Source: Nageia nagi (Eukaryota; Pinophyta). Taken from it: a stretch of 64,000 bases of DNA. The position numbers and the translations under genes are program-made. The stretch covers positions 35,712,001 through 35,776,000 of the forward strand of contig JBITNC010000001.1 in assembly GCA_050084985.1 (NCBI GenBank). Direction: 5' to 3'. Of the stretch, positions 12,501 through 25,249 are shown in pieces (within the stretch, counting starts at the first letter, position 1; every line of letters begins with the position of its first letter). The notes beneath the pieces are model-generated. The model was not told the DNA's origin. It made no database searches and was given only the letters and a program-made list of their open reading frames with translations.

Positions 12501-14150
12501 ATATTTGACTGAAAAGGATGCACAAATAGTTATGTATTAAATGAAAAATGACCAAAATGTCTAGGAAATTGAGAAGATGCATGTAGATTTATCTATAATG
12601 GAGGTGGAAATAAAGAAAATGATAAATAAAAGAAGAGAGAATAAAGAAAATTTGAAGGCTTTACAAGACATAAATGAGAATAGAGGGAGAGAATTGATGG
12701 GCATATGAGAAGATGCAAGTAAGGAACCAAAGTTAGAACAAAAATAAAGAAATCAAACTTTGAATCTATAGCCAAATGAACTAACATTGATCTCTTCAAC
12801 TCTGTCAAATGCTTCCCTTGTAAAAATACATAATAAATATGTAAGGTTGTTCCTAGGGTGGATTATGTTCTATTTGTGAGATATTATATTATCCTCTATG
12901 CAAAGGTTATAAATAAGCATAAAACTAATTTTGAGGAAAAAATAGTGAATATTTTCCAAAATCAATTAGAAGCCCAATGAGCCTTAGAATGATAAATTAG
13001 GTAGTATTAACAAAGGTCCAAAACTTATCCTAGGAAGAACATGAGTAGATAATAGGTATGATTGTAAAAGTTATTAACTTAGCTCATGTTATTGATGATG
13101 GAGATAAGTGTATAAATACCTTGCTCAAGGAATTGAATAGATTATTCAAAGAGTTGAAGATTTTACATAGGAATGGTTTGCTCAATTTATATGATCAACC
13201 CAAATCTCAACTTCCTATGGATATAGTTAAATCCTCAATTGATAAAGATAATATTGATGCTAAATTGTTTGAAGATTGTTCCATCTAGAACTTCAATAAA
13301 AAGTTCTTACATTATGCTAGAAATATGCATAAGGTAGAGTCATGGGTAAAAACATTGGTATGAGTACATCCTAACATTAATAATTAGTTGGTGAACCAAT
13401 TCATCTCATTTGCACTTATTGTATAGAATGCTAAGCCTCCAACTAGTGAAGAGTGGAACCTTGTTCAATCCACTTTAAAAAAAGATGATGGGACATCGTA
13501 AGTGTACAATTTGAGTTCATAATTAGGTGTCATAGATCAACCAACAAGCTGCCATAATGTATACATATTTTAATTTTAAAGGTATAAGGAAAAGGTAAAA
13601 TTTTTGGGATGTCTTACTTATGTGCATTTGAAAGAATATATTTAATAAAGTAAGAAGATGAATTTTATTGGTATCTAAAGAGGTTGGTGATGATTTAACT
13701 CTATTGGAGTGTAGAGATGTTATATGATGATTACATCAAGACCCAAAGATATTGATAAGAAATGAGTTATATCAGAGTGTAAGAATATTGTACAAGTTTT
13801 GTTGTTACTAGAACCTGATCGTATTGAAAGAAATTTATTTATGCCAAAACCTAAGGAAATTGAACTCCCTAATATGTTATCAAAGTGTAGGAATTTTAAA
13901 ATATATAATTGTATGGTCCAAATTAACTAGAGTGTAGTAATATTAAAGATAAATTAATTTTACTAGAATGTGGGAAAACTAGATCTTTTGCACCAAATGA
14001 ATCTATCAAGGTTAGAATTGAAGGTTTGAGAAGTAGCTAAGTGGAAAGATGCTTTGAAAACCTTAACCATATCCATTGATGCAAGGAATTTTTCAATATG
14101 ATGTGGTAAATGAGTTTGTGAGAAGATCATAGTTGGATTTTAATAATAAT
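9599..14150 (+). pseudogene. Long decayed coding region, family not recognised
   Basis: An ATG at 9599 opens a frame that can be followed to about 10500 through scattered stops with little sign of frameshift. Protein-like sequence then continues in other frames to about 14150. The best stretches are 9838-10090, 11230-11425, 11790-11990, a Lys/Glu-rich probable coiled coil at about 12385-12710, and an uninterrupted 76-codon piece at 13058-13285. A Cys pair (CFPC) lies near 12810. Together this could represent about 1,500 residues. It follows a gypsy integrase on the same strand, so an extra 3' ORF of a Tat/Athila-type element is one reading and an unrelated inserted element is another. I recognise no domain. 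Confidence 0.45.
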
Positions 14151-15000
14151 TATAATTAGACTCTCTTTAGTTGATAGTTATTACTGTATGTAAAAGATGA
14201 TATCATAGGAACTAGTTAGTTATTTTTTTTAGTAGATATTTTGATGATCAAAGGCCATATATGCCTCCTTGATTTTTGTATGAATATTTAGAGAATGCAA
14301 ATGTTTACCCTTTGTGATGTACTTTGTACTTTTTTCCTATTACTTAATGAATTGAGCTTCTTGATCTCTTAATTATGATTTACTTCATCTTGTTCATAAA
14401 TTGTTGTGTTATATGTTTATATACATTGCATGGATGTTGAATATGCACTCTTTTAGAGTGTAGTAGCCCTCTTGATAAATTTGAATACAAAAATCATAAA
14501 AAAAAATTAGACCTTATGTGAAATGTGGTTTTTTATGCCTTACCAATTAATTTATATGAAACCAATAATGTTTCCAATTTTTAATATATGTTGCTATGTG
14601 ACATATAAAATGTCTTCCCTATTAGTTCCCATTGTGCCCCATAATGGGAGCATGTGAACTATACATGTGAATCCATATTTTAGTAAACCATAACTATTTA
14701 TTATGGCCAAACCAATAAGAAAAATTAAACATAATGCATTAATTTCCCAATAAATATGTTTATATCTTTCTTAAATATTCCTTTTACCATACTTTATTTC
14801 CAAAATGTGCTTGATTGATGTAGAATCCCTTTTTCTTATTCCTTGGCTATTGTAGTCCCCATAATTCTTATTTATAGTGAGTAAGGAGCTTGTTGTATGT
14901 TGCTATCCCATTTTTGAATGTTTAAAAGTGGTTAGGGTTGCATTATTAACCATGCTATTGTTACCAACATTACCTTCATAAGGTGCACCACTTGTAAGAC
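14151..15000. other. Non-coding, 3'-UTR-like sequence
   Basis: T-rich, with no recognisable coding. It may be the 3' untranslated part of the region to its left. The boundary with the minus-strand gypsy to the right is not visible as a clean terminus. Confidence 0.3.
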
Positions 15001-15019
15001 TGCCTTTCCTTTACATGTA

Positions 15020-15810
15020 TCACATCTTCCATGTGACCCAAGAAGATGGATGTGAAACCAATGTGTTACTATTCAAATTAGGACTTATGTAGAGAATATA
15101 TGGATCACTTTTTTCTTTCTTTTTGTCCCCTTGAATCCTTCCCCATGTGGTTTCATGATCAAAATATTTTGGAATATAGTTGCTACCTCTATAGTTACCA
15201 TCTTGGTCAATCTTCAAGGTATTTTCTATGAGTATGTTATGATTAGTTTCTAATCCTTCCAATGTGATTTTATTTCTTTTTTCAAGTAATCTTATTTTCA
15301 AATTCTAGTAATTATAGTGGATACCCCCTAAATGGTATGACCATTGGATTTCTAATATGCAATGAGAAAATCAATCCATAGGGTAAGCATAAAAATTTAC
15401 TTTTAGTGTGTAGTTTCTAAAGGGGATTTCTATATCTTTAACCATCCTACTACATCTAGTATGAAATCCTCTAGTATTGGTAATACTAAAGGGCTGAACT
15501 TATATCTTCTTCAAATTGCTTCTAAGCACAAATTACTCATCCATGAGATTGTTTATGGATCCATCTTATACTAATGCAAGGATAAATCTCCCTCATGGTT
15601 GTCCTTCTAATTTGAGAGTAAGATATTTGGGAGTTTCAACCATATGATGAAATTTAACAAACCAAACATAGAGTGTACTACTTGATGAGTTCATATAAAT
15701 CATTTGTTTGTGTTTGGTAAATATTTCCATCCAAAGAAGATAACTAAAATATAAAAGGTTGCTATTATGGTACTGAAATGGGTTATCGTACCTCTTAGAA
15801 ATCATTGAGT
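15020..15810 (-). pseudogene. Ty3/gypsy aspartic protease fragment (element B)
   Basis: A single minus-strand frame carries a retropepsin-like stretch. KYLTLKLEGQPxGRFILALV leads into DGSINNLMDE (about 15535-15600, the active-site region DxG). RNYTLKVNFYAYPMD (about 15400) and HCILEIQWSYHLGG (about 15330) follow, then RNKITLEG. This matches the protease and post-protease linker of plant gypsy pol (family HCILGIQWL.xLG). About five stops interrupt the frame but no shift is needed. RT should lie at lower coordinates but is absent, so the element is truncated near 15000. Confidence 0.75.
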
Positions 15811-17490
15811 TTGGCTTTCCATTTACTTAGTGTTGTAGCAATTATTGTTCCTTTTTAGTGGTATGATATCTTTCAATATATAAGAAATCAAATATGTCTT
15901 TGTAAACTTAGGTTGTGCTAAGATATTTGAGCATGCAAATCAACAATTTTACTTCCTCCTTTAACCCTACAATTTTCTACATTACAAACCCAAAGAAATA
16001 AATTGGATCAAGTGTGTTATTGTTATAAAAAAATTTCATATGTAATTGGGATAGTCATGTGTTGATCATATCATGTTCTTTTTAGATATTATTTCAAAAT
16101 TGAGTTAGGAGTGTACATCAATGATTTTAACTGTTCACCCTTTATATGTGTACAAATCTTAGATAACTCTTCCATCCTTGCATCTTAACTAAAAGTATAT
16201 TTGTATTTTTATTATGAATCTTCAATCTCATGTGTAATAACTATGATGGTGGAGTGTTATCTTCAAATTTCTTTGAAGATCCTTTATAAATGTAATGAAT
16301 TACTTATAAACCAAATATTAGCTTATCATAGCTTATATCCTTGCTTTGTTCCTAGCTTGACATATTAGTGAGAAATTCCTCATGTTCTATTGTTGAATCA
16401 TCTTCATAGTGCATCTTATTAGAACTGATATCATGTAGGTTAAACTCAAGTATCAAAGCATCACCTTCATATTCCCTTTACAAAGTAATGTCCCCTTCAC
16501 TTATCACAAATTTTATCATAATGCTTGTGTACTACTTTATTTTTAGTAATGGTATGTATTTTGAAAGAATCATTGTATGAAACTAAGCACACCTTAGGAG
16601 GTGGGATACCTTCTTCCTTTGATTTATTTGTGAAGAAACCATTTCTATTATCCCTAGTTTCCAATGTACCTAAATTTGGGCCTAAATAGTTTACTATGTT
16701 TTAATTTCCTCTTTAGAGGGGACTGGTAAACCTTTTTTGAACTAACCTTTGATGTTAGAGCTTTGAAAGTATTCAACATATGTTTCCATGGTTGTAGTAG
16801 AGGGTGTTCTTAATTAATGACTTATTTATTTTTTTCCCCATGCTTTTTGTATGATACTCTATCATTATTTTGGTTTAGTTCTTCCTTACATACCATTCTC
16901 TTTCCTTATTGTCTCTTCTTCCTGAACTATTCTTGACATTTTTGACCAATTTTCTTAAAGGTTGTAACCTTTTCATTCCCTAAGGTGATGAGGCCCTTGT
17001 GCCACCATTCATAAGCAATAGTGTTAAGGTGGAATGAAGTGTATTGGATTGCATCCCATTCACTCATAGAATGGAGAGTGAAGTGGGTTCTTAGTTTTTG
17101 TAACCATACTTCTATGGGGATGTTACTTCCATCAAATATTGGTATTTATGAATGTTGGTAATATTTGATTCTTATGACATTACTCTTTCCCAAGATATTC
17201 AAATAAATTTCAAATGAAACTACTTACTTGAATTCATCACTTTTTGCTTAGTATTGTGTAAAATGATCATCAATTTTATTGTCTTGTCTTACATTACTTT
17301 CTTTCTCTTGCAAGAACATGGGTGGTGAGTGAGTGATAATCCCTTGTGTATGTGCAACTAAGCTTGAGATCCCTTAATGTGGCTAAGAGAGCCCATCAAC
17401 CATGTTTATTAACTAAGCTATAAAATCAACCATAATCTTAAATTTCTCTTGAGAAATTTCCATGTCTCTAATCCTTCACAAGTTGGTAGG
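15811..17490 (-). pseudogene. gag: Ty3/gypsy gag remnant (element B)
   Basis: Between 16950 and 17110 the minus strand reads WLQKLRTHFTLHSMSEWD, then AIQYTSFHLNTIAYEWW, which is the Retrotrans_gag capsid core (family: A..WW). The reading is broken elsewhere. The 15811-16900 part is weakly coding linker and nucleocapsid with no clear zinc knuckle. Gag, priming site and LTR follow one another in the correct minus-strand order. Confidence 0.65.
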
Positions 17491-17497
17491 ATTCAGA

Positions 17498-17509
17498 GCT
17501 CTGATATCA
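17498..17509 (-). other. Primer-binding site, initiator tRNA-Met type (element B)
   Basis: On the minus strand this reads TGATATCAGAGC, one base from the canonical plant TGGTATCAGAGC site complementary to the initiator tRNA-Met 3' end. It lies one base from the start of the LTR at 17511. Confidence 0.75.
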
Positions 17510-17510
17510 T

Positions 17511-18461
17511 TGTTATTATACCTTTCTAGGTTTTATCCAATTTAGCATTCAATTCAATATTCATTCATAAATCATGGTATCAATGAACATGATCATTAAT
17601 CATTTAAACATGTGATCAAATTTGGAATATGATAGCAATAATAAAATTTAATGTAGAGCTCATATAACATGTGAATATAACCAAAACTAGGGTACAAATT
17701 AGATCTATTACATAAAAAAAATATATCTCAAAAATTACTTAAGTCACATACATTCCCATGCATAAAGAAGATAATAGCATAACAAATATGAAATATGAGA
17801 ACAGATATCATCAATAATAAACCAAGAATAAGTTTAGGGATGTAACAAGATTAAAACAAGTTCTAAGGAAAATCTTAAGACTCTAAAATACTCAAACTAG
17901 ACTTCTCATGTTTGATGCAAGTCCCAAGGTAGCTCCAAGCTTGGTTCTAATCTCAAGATAGTTCTAATGAATGGTGCAAGCTCCCAAATAGCAATATAGA
18001 TAGGCATAATATCTCCAAGAGGTGTAGAAGTGTAGATTATCCACTTCTAGGCTAGGGAGTGGACCTAAGCCCTAGAAGGTAGAGAAGGAAAGCATATCTA
18101 AAATCCAAATGATCTAAAATCAAATGCACAAGATGATATATTTAAATGGCCAAATGACTTGGTTTTATATCAATCCAAACTTATCAATATATCTTCTAAA
18201 TCTATTTGATTCACCAAGTAGGAATAAATAATTATTTAATAAGTATTAAACCTCATTTTCTTGGACAATTGGTTTAGGGGAGACTTGCTATATTAAATGA
18301 TCCCTTTTCATTTCCAAATAAACATCAAATATTCCCTTCACTTGGGTGCATACATTTTAGGAAAAAATATGAAATATTGAAGTACTTAAAATGATAATAA
18401 AATATTCCTAAACTATATACTACAAGTCAAAGTAAATAAGTATAGAGAAAGATTTAAATAT
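17511..18461 (-). repeat. 5' LTR of gypsy element B
   Basis: The inner edge at 17511 is set by the adjacent priming site. The outer edge lies where the gag of the host element A is interrupted: minus-strand gag reads DENLMAK and then loses similarity at about 18462-18475. I place the LTR start at TGGGATATTT (18461), but a few bases either way are possible. No partner LTR was found. Confidence 0.6.
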
Positions 18462-18464
18462 CCC

Positions 18465-18870
18465 AAATAGAGGATATTATATTTTGCCATCAAATTCTCA
18501 TCCACTTCAAACTTCAACTCAAATTTCATTTTGAAAGTCTTTATGTGGTCCATAGGATTTCTCTCACCCTAATATGTATCAAAAGTAGGCTATAGTTGAA
18601 GATCTAGTGCCCTAGTATTACAAATTTCATCACATAATGGAGTTGAATCTCTAGAGTTGATAGGATGAGTTTGAAATACCTAATTATTTCCCCTAATGTT
18701 AGATCCTTCACTTATATTATAATTTTTGTAAAGCATTTTCTTTATATTAGCCTTGGTTTCATCATCAAATCTATTGACCATGATAAGAAACTTAGTTCCA
18801 TTTCTAAAACATTTAAAATATAATATCATTCCTATCAAAAACCTTAGGGTTTTTGGTGCAATTAGTGAAG
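18465..18870 (-). pseudogene. gag: gypsy gag N-terminal fragment (family A, disrupted by element B)
   Basis: The minus strand gives TPLCDEICNTRALDLQL, then MDHIKTFKMKFELKF and DENLMAK. This is the same protein as the + strand gag at 56300-56500, which reads LCDEIKNTRASNL and HIKAFKIKFKLKFGMNENLMAK. The frame stops abruptly at about 18470 where element B begins, so this is a nested insertion. An upstream LTR of the same family (18910-19662) is in place. Confidence 0.8.
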
Positions 18871-18909
18871 GATAAAATAATGTGTCAAAAATAAGTTGGG
18901 TTAACCAAT

Positions 18910-19662
18910 TATTATAACTAAAATAATAATTATTAGGGTTATTTAATAATATTTAATTTAGCCAATTAACCATGAAATAGTAGTAAATAATAGCAACACA
19001 AGTGATTATAGTGATCTTATTAACCTAATTGACCTTAACCAATCAAATTAGATTAATGAAATATATAAAATGTAATTTACCTATAATTATGAATGGGAGA
19101 GATATTCAATTAAGAGTGGATAAATGATGAGCTTATCTAAAATATGGAGCCACTAATTTGACCTCAACCTAGTGATAACTATAGGATCCTAGCAACATCA
19201 CTTAGCTACCATTTGAGTTCATCTTTTCATTTCATTCTATGTCCTTATCACATATTTGATGCTTAGAATATCTCATGCAAATGGGTTTAAAATATTGTAG
19301 GAATGTAGAGCTCAGTGTATAACAAAATCCATATATGATAGGTGGTGTTGAGAAATATTGGTAAATGATGATACAAGTATATTACAACCTATCTAGTATT
19401 ACAAATCATATTATGACTTCTCATGTACAACCCTTCCACATTTGTAGATAGTAGGTCTAGTGCCAAGGCTCCTCCTTGGGCTCATCGTGCACATGGCCCA
19501 ATACTCCTTAGGCTTATCTCTAGACTAACTTACTATCATAAAACACAAAGGTAGATAAGAGTGCATTATGATAAGAGAATTTATTTAATAAAATAAATAA
19601 ATTATTTCAAATACCTAAAAGGGTCTTTTAATTAAATTAAAATTTCTTTTTAGGTGTTAAAA
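18910..19662 (-). repeat. Family-A gypsy LTR (5' LTR, minus strand)
   Basis: Its reverse complement aligns along its length with the + strand copies at 31584, 42986 and 62235. Shared blocks include a start of (TG)TTAACACCTAAAAAG, CCTTTTAGGTATT, CTTTATGTTTTATGATA, ACTAGACCTAxTAxCTA and the terminal ATTATTATTTTAGTTATAAT. A priming-like TTGGTTAACCC lies beside it. Boundaries are approximate. Confidence 0.8.
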
Positions 19663-20860
19663 GTGACTTTAAATAGAATTTAATGCAATAATATTTGAAT
19701 CTTGGTTATTGTATGTAATTGGGTAGTACAAACTATGATTAGATTAGGGAATAATACTCAGCTATAATATGTAATTGGATGATGTGGGCTAAACTATTAT
19801 TTCATGTAGTGTTTGGTTATAGCATGTAAGTAGGTGATGTGACCAAATTCTAAATTCCTTTTTAGTTATAGTACATAATTAGGTTATGTAGCTAAAAGGA
19901 TTTCATCTTTTGTACTTAGAAAAAGTAAGTACTCAATTCTAACATTTTTAATAATGGAGATGTACCTAGGACATTTTTGTTACTCTAAATATATATAAGT
20001 AACATTTAGAGGAGATTTTCATTTCTTTAAAGATATATAAATAATATTTTGAGATTTCCATTTATTTGAGGATGCATAAGAAACACATGTTGAGATACCT
20101 TATTGTTTGGGGGTGAAAGAAGCATTGATAAAAGGTTTAATATCTATTTTAACTTTTTTTCTTGGGTTTTGAATCAACCATAATTTATCTTACCATTTTA
20201 GTAATGATATATGAGATAGATGATATGTCATGCTTAACTTTGTTTAACACTCATATAAAAGTATATTATGACTATTCCATCTTGAGCTAGGGACAATGGG
20301 AAAGTGTAGTCCATGTTAAATGGTTTTATATCTTGTAATAAGAAGATATATTTTATTATATTACATCTTGTATTAGAAATAATCCTTATTAATCTTGGAG
20401 AGTAGAGATTTATGTTATATGATGATCTATATATATTTTTTGATCCTTCAAGGAAGAGGGATAAAATTCATCTTTAAGTTTATTAGTTATGATATATGAG
20501 CTATATATGCATAACTCTTAAATAAAGAAGATATATTTTATTTATTTTATCTTGAGATAATAATAACTATAGGATTAAATCTATGTTACATGATGATAAT
20601 ATCTTGGCATAAGAAGTTATAGTTAGTTGGTTTAATTTTGTAGTTTCCATTTTATGTGTTCAATAACAATAGAAAAAATTTGTGATAAATGATGAAAGAA
20701 TTTCATAGACTAAGAAGGAAACATGAGGTTATTTTATTTTGATCTAACCATGATAGAAACAACACATCTATGTACCATGGTACATCAAGGCACCAAAGAT
20801 AAGACATAAGTAAATAGTTCATTTTGTATATTTATTTATCCTAACAAGTTTTAACCTTTT
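19663..20860. other. AT-rich sequence with degenerate short repeats
   Basis: No gene is visible. Between 19690 and 19890 a phrase of the type GGTTATAGTATGTAATTGGGTGATG recurs about four times at roughly 60-70-bp spacing, a diffuse minisatellite. The remainder shows nothing I recognise. Confidence 0.4.
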
Positions 20861-21117
20861 TATGGTGCCTTGCATTGTAAAAAGATCTTCATTATAGCAA
20901 CCAAGAAAAGTGGGGGCATTAGATATGATATAAATGGAGATATTTAGCCACCATGAAGAGTTAACAAGGAATTATTTCTTTATTTTTCTTTGAATTATAC
21001 TTTAAATTTTGTCAAAAATATGTTCCAATGGAGGCATTTGTTAATACATAGATTTTATTTTTATTTAATTAAAAAACATATTTTAGGTATCAATGTATTG
21101 AATTTATTTAATTATTT
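20861..21117 (+). repeat. 3' end of a + strand gypsy element plus first 90 bp of its family-A-like LTR
   Basis: GCAACCAAGAAAAGTGGGGGCAT (about 20897) resembles GCAACCAAGTCAAAGAGGGGGCAT at 62065, just upstream of the 3' LTR of element D. A purine-rich TCCAATGGAGGCATT then leads into TGTTAATACATAGATTTT (21031), which follows the family-A LTR start, including TTTTAGGTAT. The LTR stops at 21117, exactly where the chromovirus LTR begins, so it was interrupted by that insertion. Confidence 0.65.
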
Positions 21118-24100
21118 TGTAATGCATCCACTTATTATCATCAACCAAAACCCTAATTTTTAGACCTATTTTTTATATATTTAGTTTAGCACTCAATATT
21201 TTAGGAATGAACTAGGGGATCCCACATGAGCTTAATAATGTTGCTAGTTAGTTCAACACTCATATGGTAAGATTGGTCAAGAACCTAGGGTAACCAACCC
21301 TGATAAAAAAATTTGGTGTTCACTCTTCAACACTAACCCTATTAAAAAGATGCTTCAAAGGTAACCTCACCATTCCTATTCCATGTCCCATGTGCAATAG
21401 GCTTTCTAGTCATGGTGTAGTGGTTTTCTATTTGGGGTCCATATAACTCGAGAGATCATACTTTCACTAAGTTAGCATCATCACCTAATGATAACTCTCC
21501 ATATCATAGGAGCAAATAGTTTTTCCTAGGCAAACTTTCATATGAGTGGGTAGCATCACCTATGGAACAATTTTCATACTCCTATCTGCTAACTACAAGT
21601 AGTATGACTACTAGTTACTTTCACCTAGTAATAGTATTTTTTCCAATTGCTATCCCCATCTAACTCACCTATCTAAGAATATGAGTCACTATCTTATCCA
21701 TAACTATCAGTTAGGCCCATCATGTGGTCTAACATCCCTATGCCCATAACTTAGGAAGCCATGGATATTAAATAATATCCTTGAGTGATTGTTTAGTCTA
21801 ATTTATTATTAAATGTGTTGAAAAAAAAACCATCCATGGCCCACTAACAATAAACTAATATTCTCAAATAGTGAAGAGGGTATAAGATAACATGCTCAAT
21901 ATAAGTTCTAGGGTTTAACATCATTCTTCTTTGCTCATGAGGTGTACCTTGAAAGTCTTGGTTATAGGATTTCTCATGAAGTCACACAACTCTATTTATC
22001 TTATACACATTATATTGCGTATATGTAAGGACTTTATAGGTTGTGAGGTAATGTCTAGTCATTATCACTACTAAAGTAATGCAATGCTAAGTGGTTCTCA
22101 TATAAGGAATATTCCTTTTGTTTATCATTTAGTAGGGTAGGTTTACTTGGTGAAGGTTCTCCATCATTTTCTTGCATTCATCCTAAAAGATCCCAAATAA
22201 CCCCATTTAATCCCATTGGATCCCATTTGTACCCAATTTGATCTTAAGAGTCCATAAAATACCTCAAATGCTCCTAAATTATCTTTTTTAACCCTAATTT
22301 TAAATTAAGATTATTTTCTAATCAATGTACTTATTTATAAGTATTGTTAAAATCGTTTACTTCATCAATTTTTAATACCTATTAATTATTTTTATGAAAG
22401 AAATAGTAATTCCTACTTCTAGTAATCCATATAATCAATACCAATTATAGTATTTGATAACCATAATTAAAAGAGAGTTTATTAAATCATAATGCTAACA
22501 TTTTTCTAAGAATCATATAAATAAAAAGTAATATATAAGATTCAATAATTAATATGTAGTACAATCCATCTATAAAATGTATGAATGATATTTACTTTCA
22601 TAAACTTTTAAGTTTTCATAATTTATTACAAGTAGAAATCATGTATTATACAAAGTAATTCAAATATAATACAACCTATTTAATCACTAATGGGATCTTT
22701 TTGACAAATCATACTATTTTATATCTAATGATTTGTAATTCAAATTTTTTCATGTTATATGGTTTTGACCTTTATATCAACCATTGAACATCTCCATCAA
22801 TCTTCATACAATGAGCATTGAACATCCCCTTAGAGCTTGGTAGGTATATCAAGTACTAGGAGGGAGGAGGATCAAGATATCCCTTTAAAACTTGACCATT
22901 ATGCAAATGAATTTAACTATAAACCTCAGGAAAAATTATCTCCTTTGCTTGGTCAATGTATATTAATTTGTTATTTATTTACCCTATAATTAATCCATTT
23001 TAAATAATTAAGTCATTCATAATAAGGTCTTGGATACTTTAATAATTAATTTATGTAATTGGTACCATATGAATTATATTACTAAACATTATACCAATAT
23101 CATAATCTAAAACCATAGTTTATTTAATACAAGATTCTAAAGAGTTCTTGAATTACTTATTAAAAATATTAAACATAACTTATCACCCCATTAGATACTA
23201 ATTATTTTAATTGACAAACTTAGATAATGATAAGCAAACATATTTTTATTAATTCATCTTTCCACACTTTCATATGAATTTAACAATATTTTTTTACTAA
23301 AATGATAAACATCATATTACAATTTTTATAAAATTTATGTTAAAATAAATTCATTAAACTCTAGACAAAAGTATAAGGAGAAATATTTGACTATTCTTCT
23401 TAAAATATCATAAAATACATATACAATTTGTATGTGAAATTTTCCACCCCTACATCTAAATAAAGGGGAATTACAAAAGAAAATTCCACTCCTTTACTTT
23501 TTAAAGAAAAAGACATGGTACCAACCTTTAATAAAATAACCACTATATCTCTTCAAATGGTACAACACTTCTAAAAATAATTAGTTTTATGAAACTTTAT
23601 CAAACATTATGATAAACATTATATTAGGATTTTATTAAAATTTATGTCAAAATAAATTCATTAAACTCTAGCTAAAGGCATAAGGAGAAATATTTTATTA
23701 GTCTCCTTAAAATATCATAAAATACATAATACAATTTGTACATGAAATTTTGTACTTCTACATTAAATAAAGGGACAATAACAAAAGAAAATCCCACTCC
23801 TTTACTTTTCAAAGAAAAAGACATGGTACCAACCTTCAAATAAAATAACCACTATGTCTCTTCAAATGGTACAACACTTCTAATAATAATTAATTCTATG
23901 AAACTTTATTAAACATTATGATAAACATCATATTAGGACTTTAATAAAATTCATATCAAATAAATTCATTAAACTCTAGCTAAAAGTATAAGAAGAAATA
24001 TTTGACTAGTCTCCTTAAAATATCATAAAATACATAATACAATTTGTAAGTGAAATTTTCCACTCCTACATCTAAATAAAATGTGAATAACAAAAAAAAA

Positions 24101-25159
24101 ATCCCATTTTTTTTACTTTCATACAACTCATTAAATACCTCAAAATAGAACTACTTTAATTAGGCAAAAAAAAATGTAAAACAATGCACCTTGACTTGAA
24201 GAGGGAAGAGAGACTTCTTTTCTTAACGTAATTATGCACCAAGCTTGAGAATAACAAGAATGAAATAATAAAATATAGATAGATAGGTGTTTTTCTTAAG
24301 GTTCTACCTCTTTATTTATATCCAAGGAAGTCCAAGTGTGTCCAAATGGATGCCTCCTCACATTTTTAATAATATTTGGGATAGGTTTTTTTAAATTTGT
24401 TAATGATTGAAATGGTATTAAATACCTTGGAACCTTTTTTTATTAACTAAAAAATTAGTTCCAACTATTATCCATATCTAATATAAGAAAACAAAACTAA
24501 GTAGGGTCATTACTCTATTATTTTCCTACCCATTAAATATTTTGCAACACTATAAGGTGACATTAGTCTTTTTCTAATAGTGTTTTTACTATTAACCCCA
24601 TGTGGCAATAGTATGGGCACTAATTTTAGTTAATTTTTTTATTAAATTTACTTTTATAACTTTATATAAATTTTTAGATTTAAATAAGATATATTCCTTT
24701 TTTCCTCCATTTCAAATTTGAATTTTAAAAATAAAAAGCAAGGGAAACACACCTTTACCTAAGATGCTTGCCTCATCCTATAGGGTAAGATTAATCCACA
24801 CACATTGGAAGACACAATTTCATTAAGATATTAATAGTTATAAAAATTATTCTACATGCAAATACATGATTTATGATGATCATAGGGTGTATCAATGATT
24901 TAATGCCAATCATTTCCTCCTCTTACCCTTCCATTCTCATCACCAATTCACCTTCGATCCTTAGTATCTTTGGATCGCTTCTCTATCTCAAGGTGACTTG
25001 TATAAAAATATCTCAAAGATAGTATCAAATTATCACAAATGATACATATTCTTATCTTATCAAACTTTTCATTACTATAACATTATTCAAACATAATCCA
25101 TTCAAATCCTTGATGATACTTGAGGTTAAATAGTGTCTTAAGGTGGGTTGTGACATACA
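21118..25159 (-). repeat. Apparent 4.0-kb 3' LTR of the chromovirus
   Basis: The start on the minus strand (TGTATGTCACAACCC at 25159) lies directly after a G-rich polypurine tract. The end at 21118 (reverse complement of TGTAATGCATC) equals the LTR edge beside the priming site at 28777. If nothing has inserted in between, the LTR is 4,042 bp. Positions 21118 to about 21770 align with 28777-29402 throughout, including the block around AGAACCTAGGGTAACCAACCC. The remaining 3.4 kb has no second copy to compare. Confidence 0.6.
23304..24112. repeat. Three tandem copies of a ~308-bp unit
   Basis: The phrase GATAAACAT recurs at 23304, 23611 and 23920 (steps of 307 and 309 bp). Each is followed by ATTCATTAAACTCTAG, AAATATCATAAAATACAT, AAATTTTxCACxxCTACAT and, in the first two units, GACATGGTACCAACCTT. 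The third unit stops about 190 bp in. The array lies inside the putative 4-kb LTR. Confidence 0.9.
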
Positions 25160-25169
25160 CCCCCCCTTT
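25160..25169 (-). other. Polypurine tract of the chromovirus
   Basis: The plus strand reads CCCCCCCTTTA, so the minus strand reads TAAAGGGGGG directly before TGTATGTCAC, the classic second-strand primer site beside a 3' LTR. Confidence 0.8.
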
Positions 25170-25249
25170 AAAAGGAACACAGTCCCCTATGTTATTACAT
25201 ACAAACATAAGCTTAATAAATATTTCACATAATTAGTTATACAAACAAA

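Noticed and set aside
9599-14150. Endogenous pararetrovirus (caulimovirid) interpretation
   Set aside because: I could not find the movement-protein, zinc-knuckle, protease or RT motifs that would be needed, so I left it unassigned.
23304-24112. CRISPR-like spaced repeats
   Set aside because: These are contiguous 308-bp tandem units inside an LTR in a plant-type sequence, not short repeats with unique spacers.
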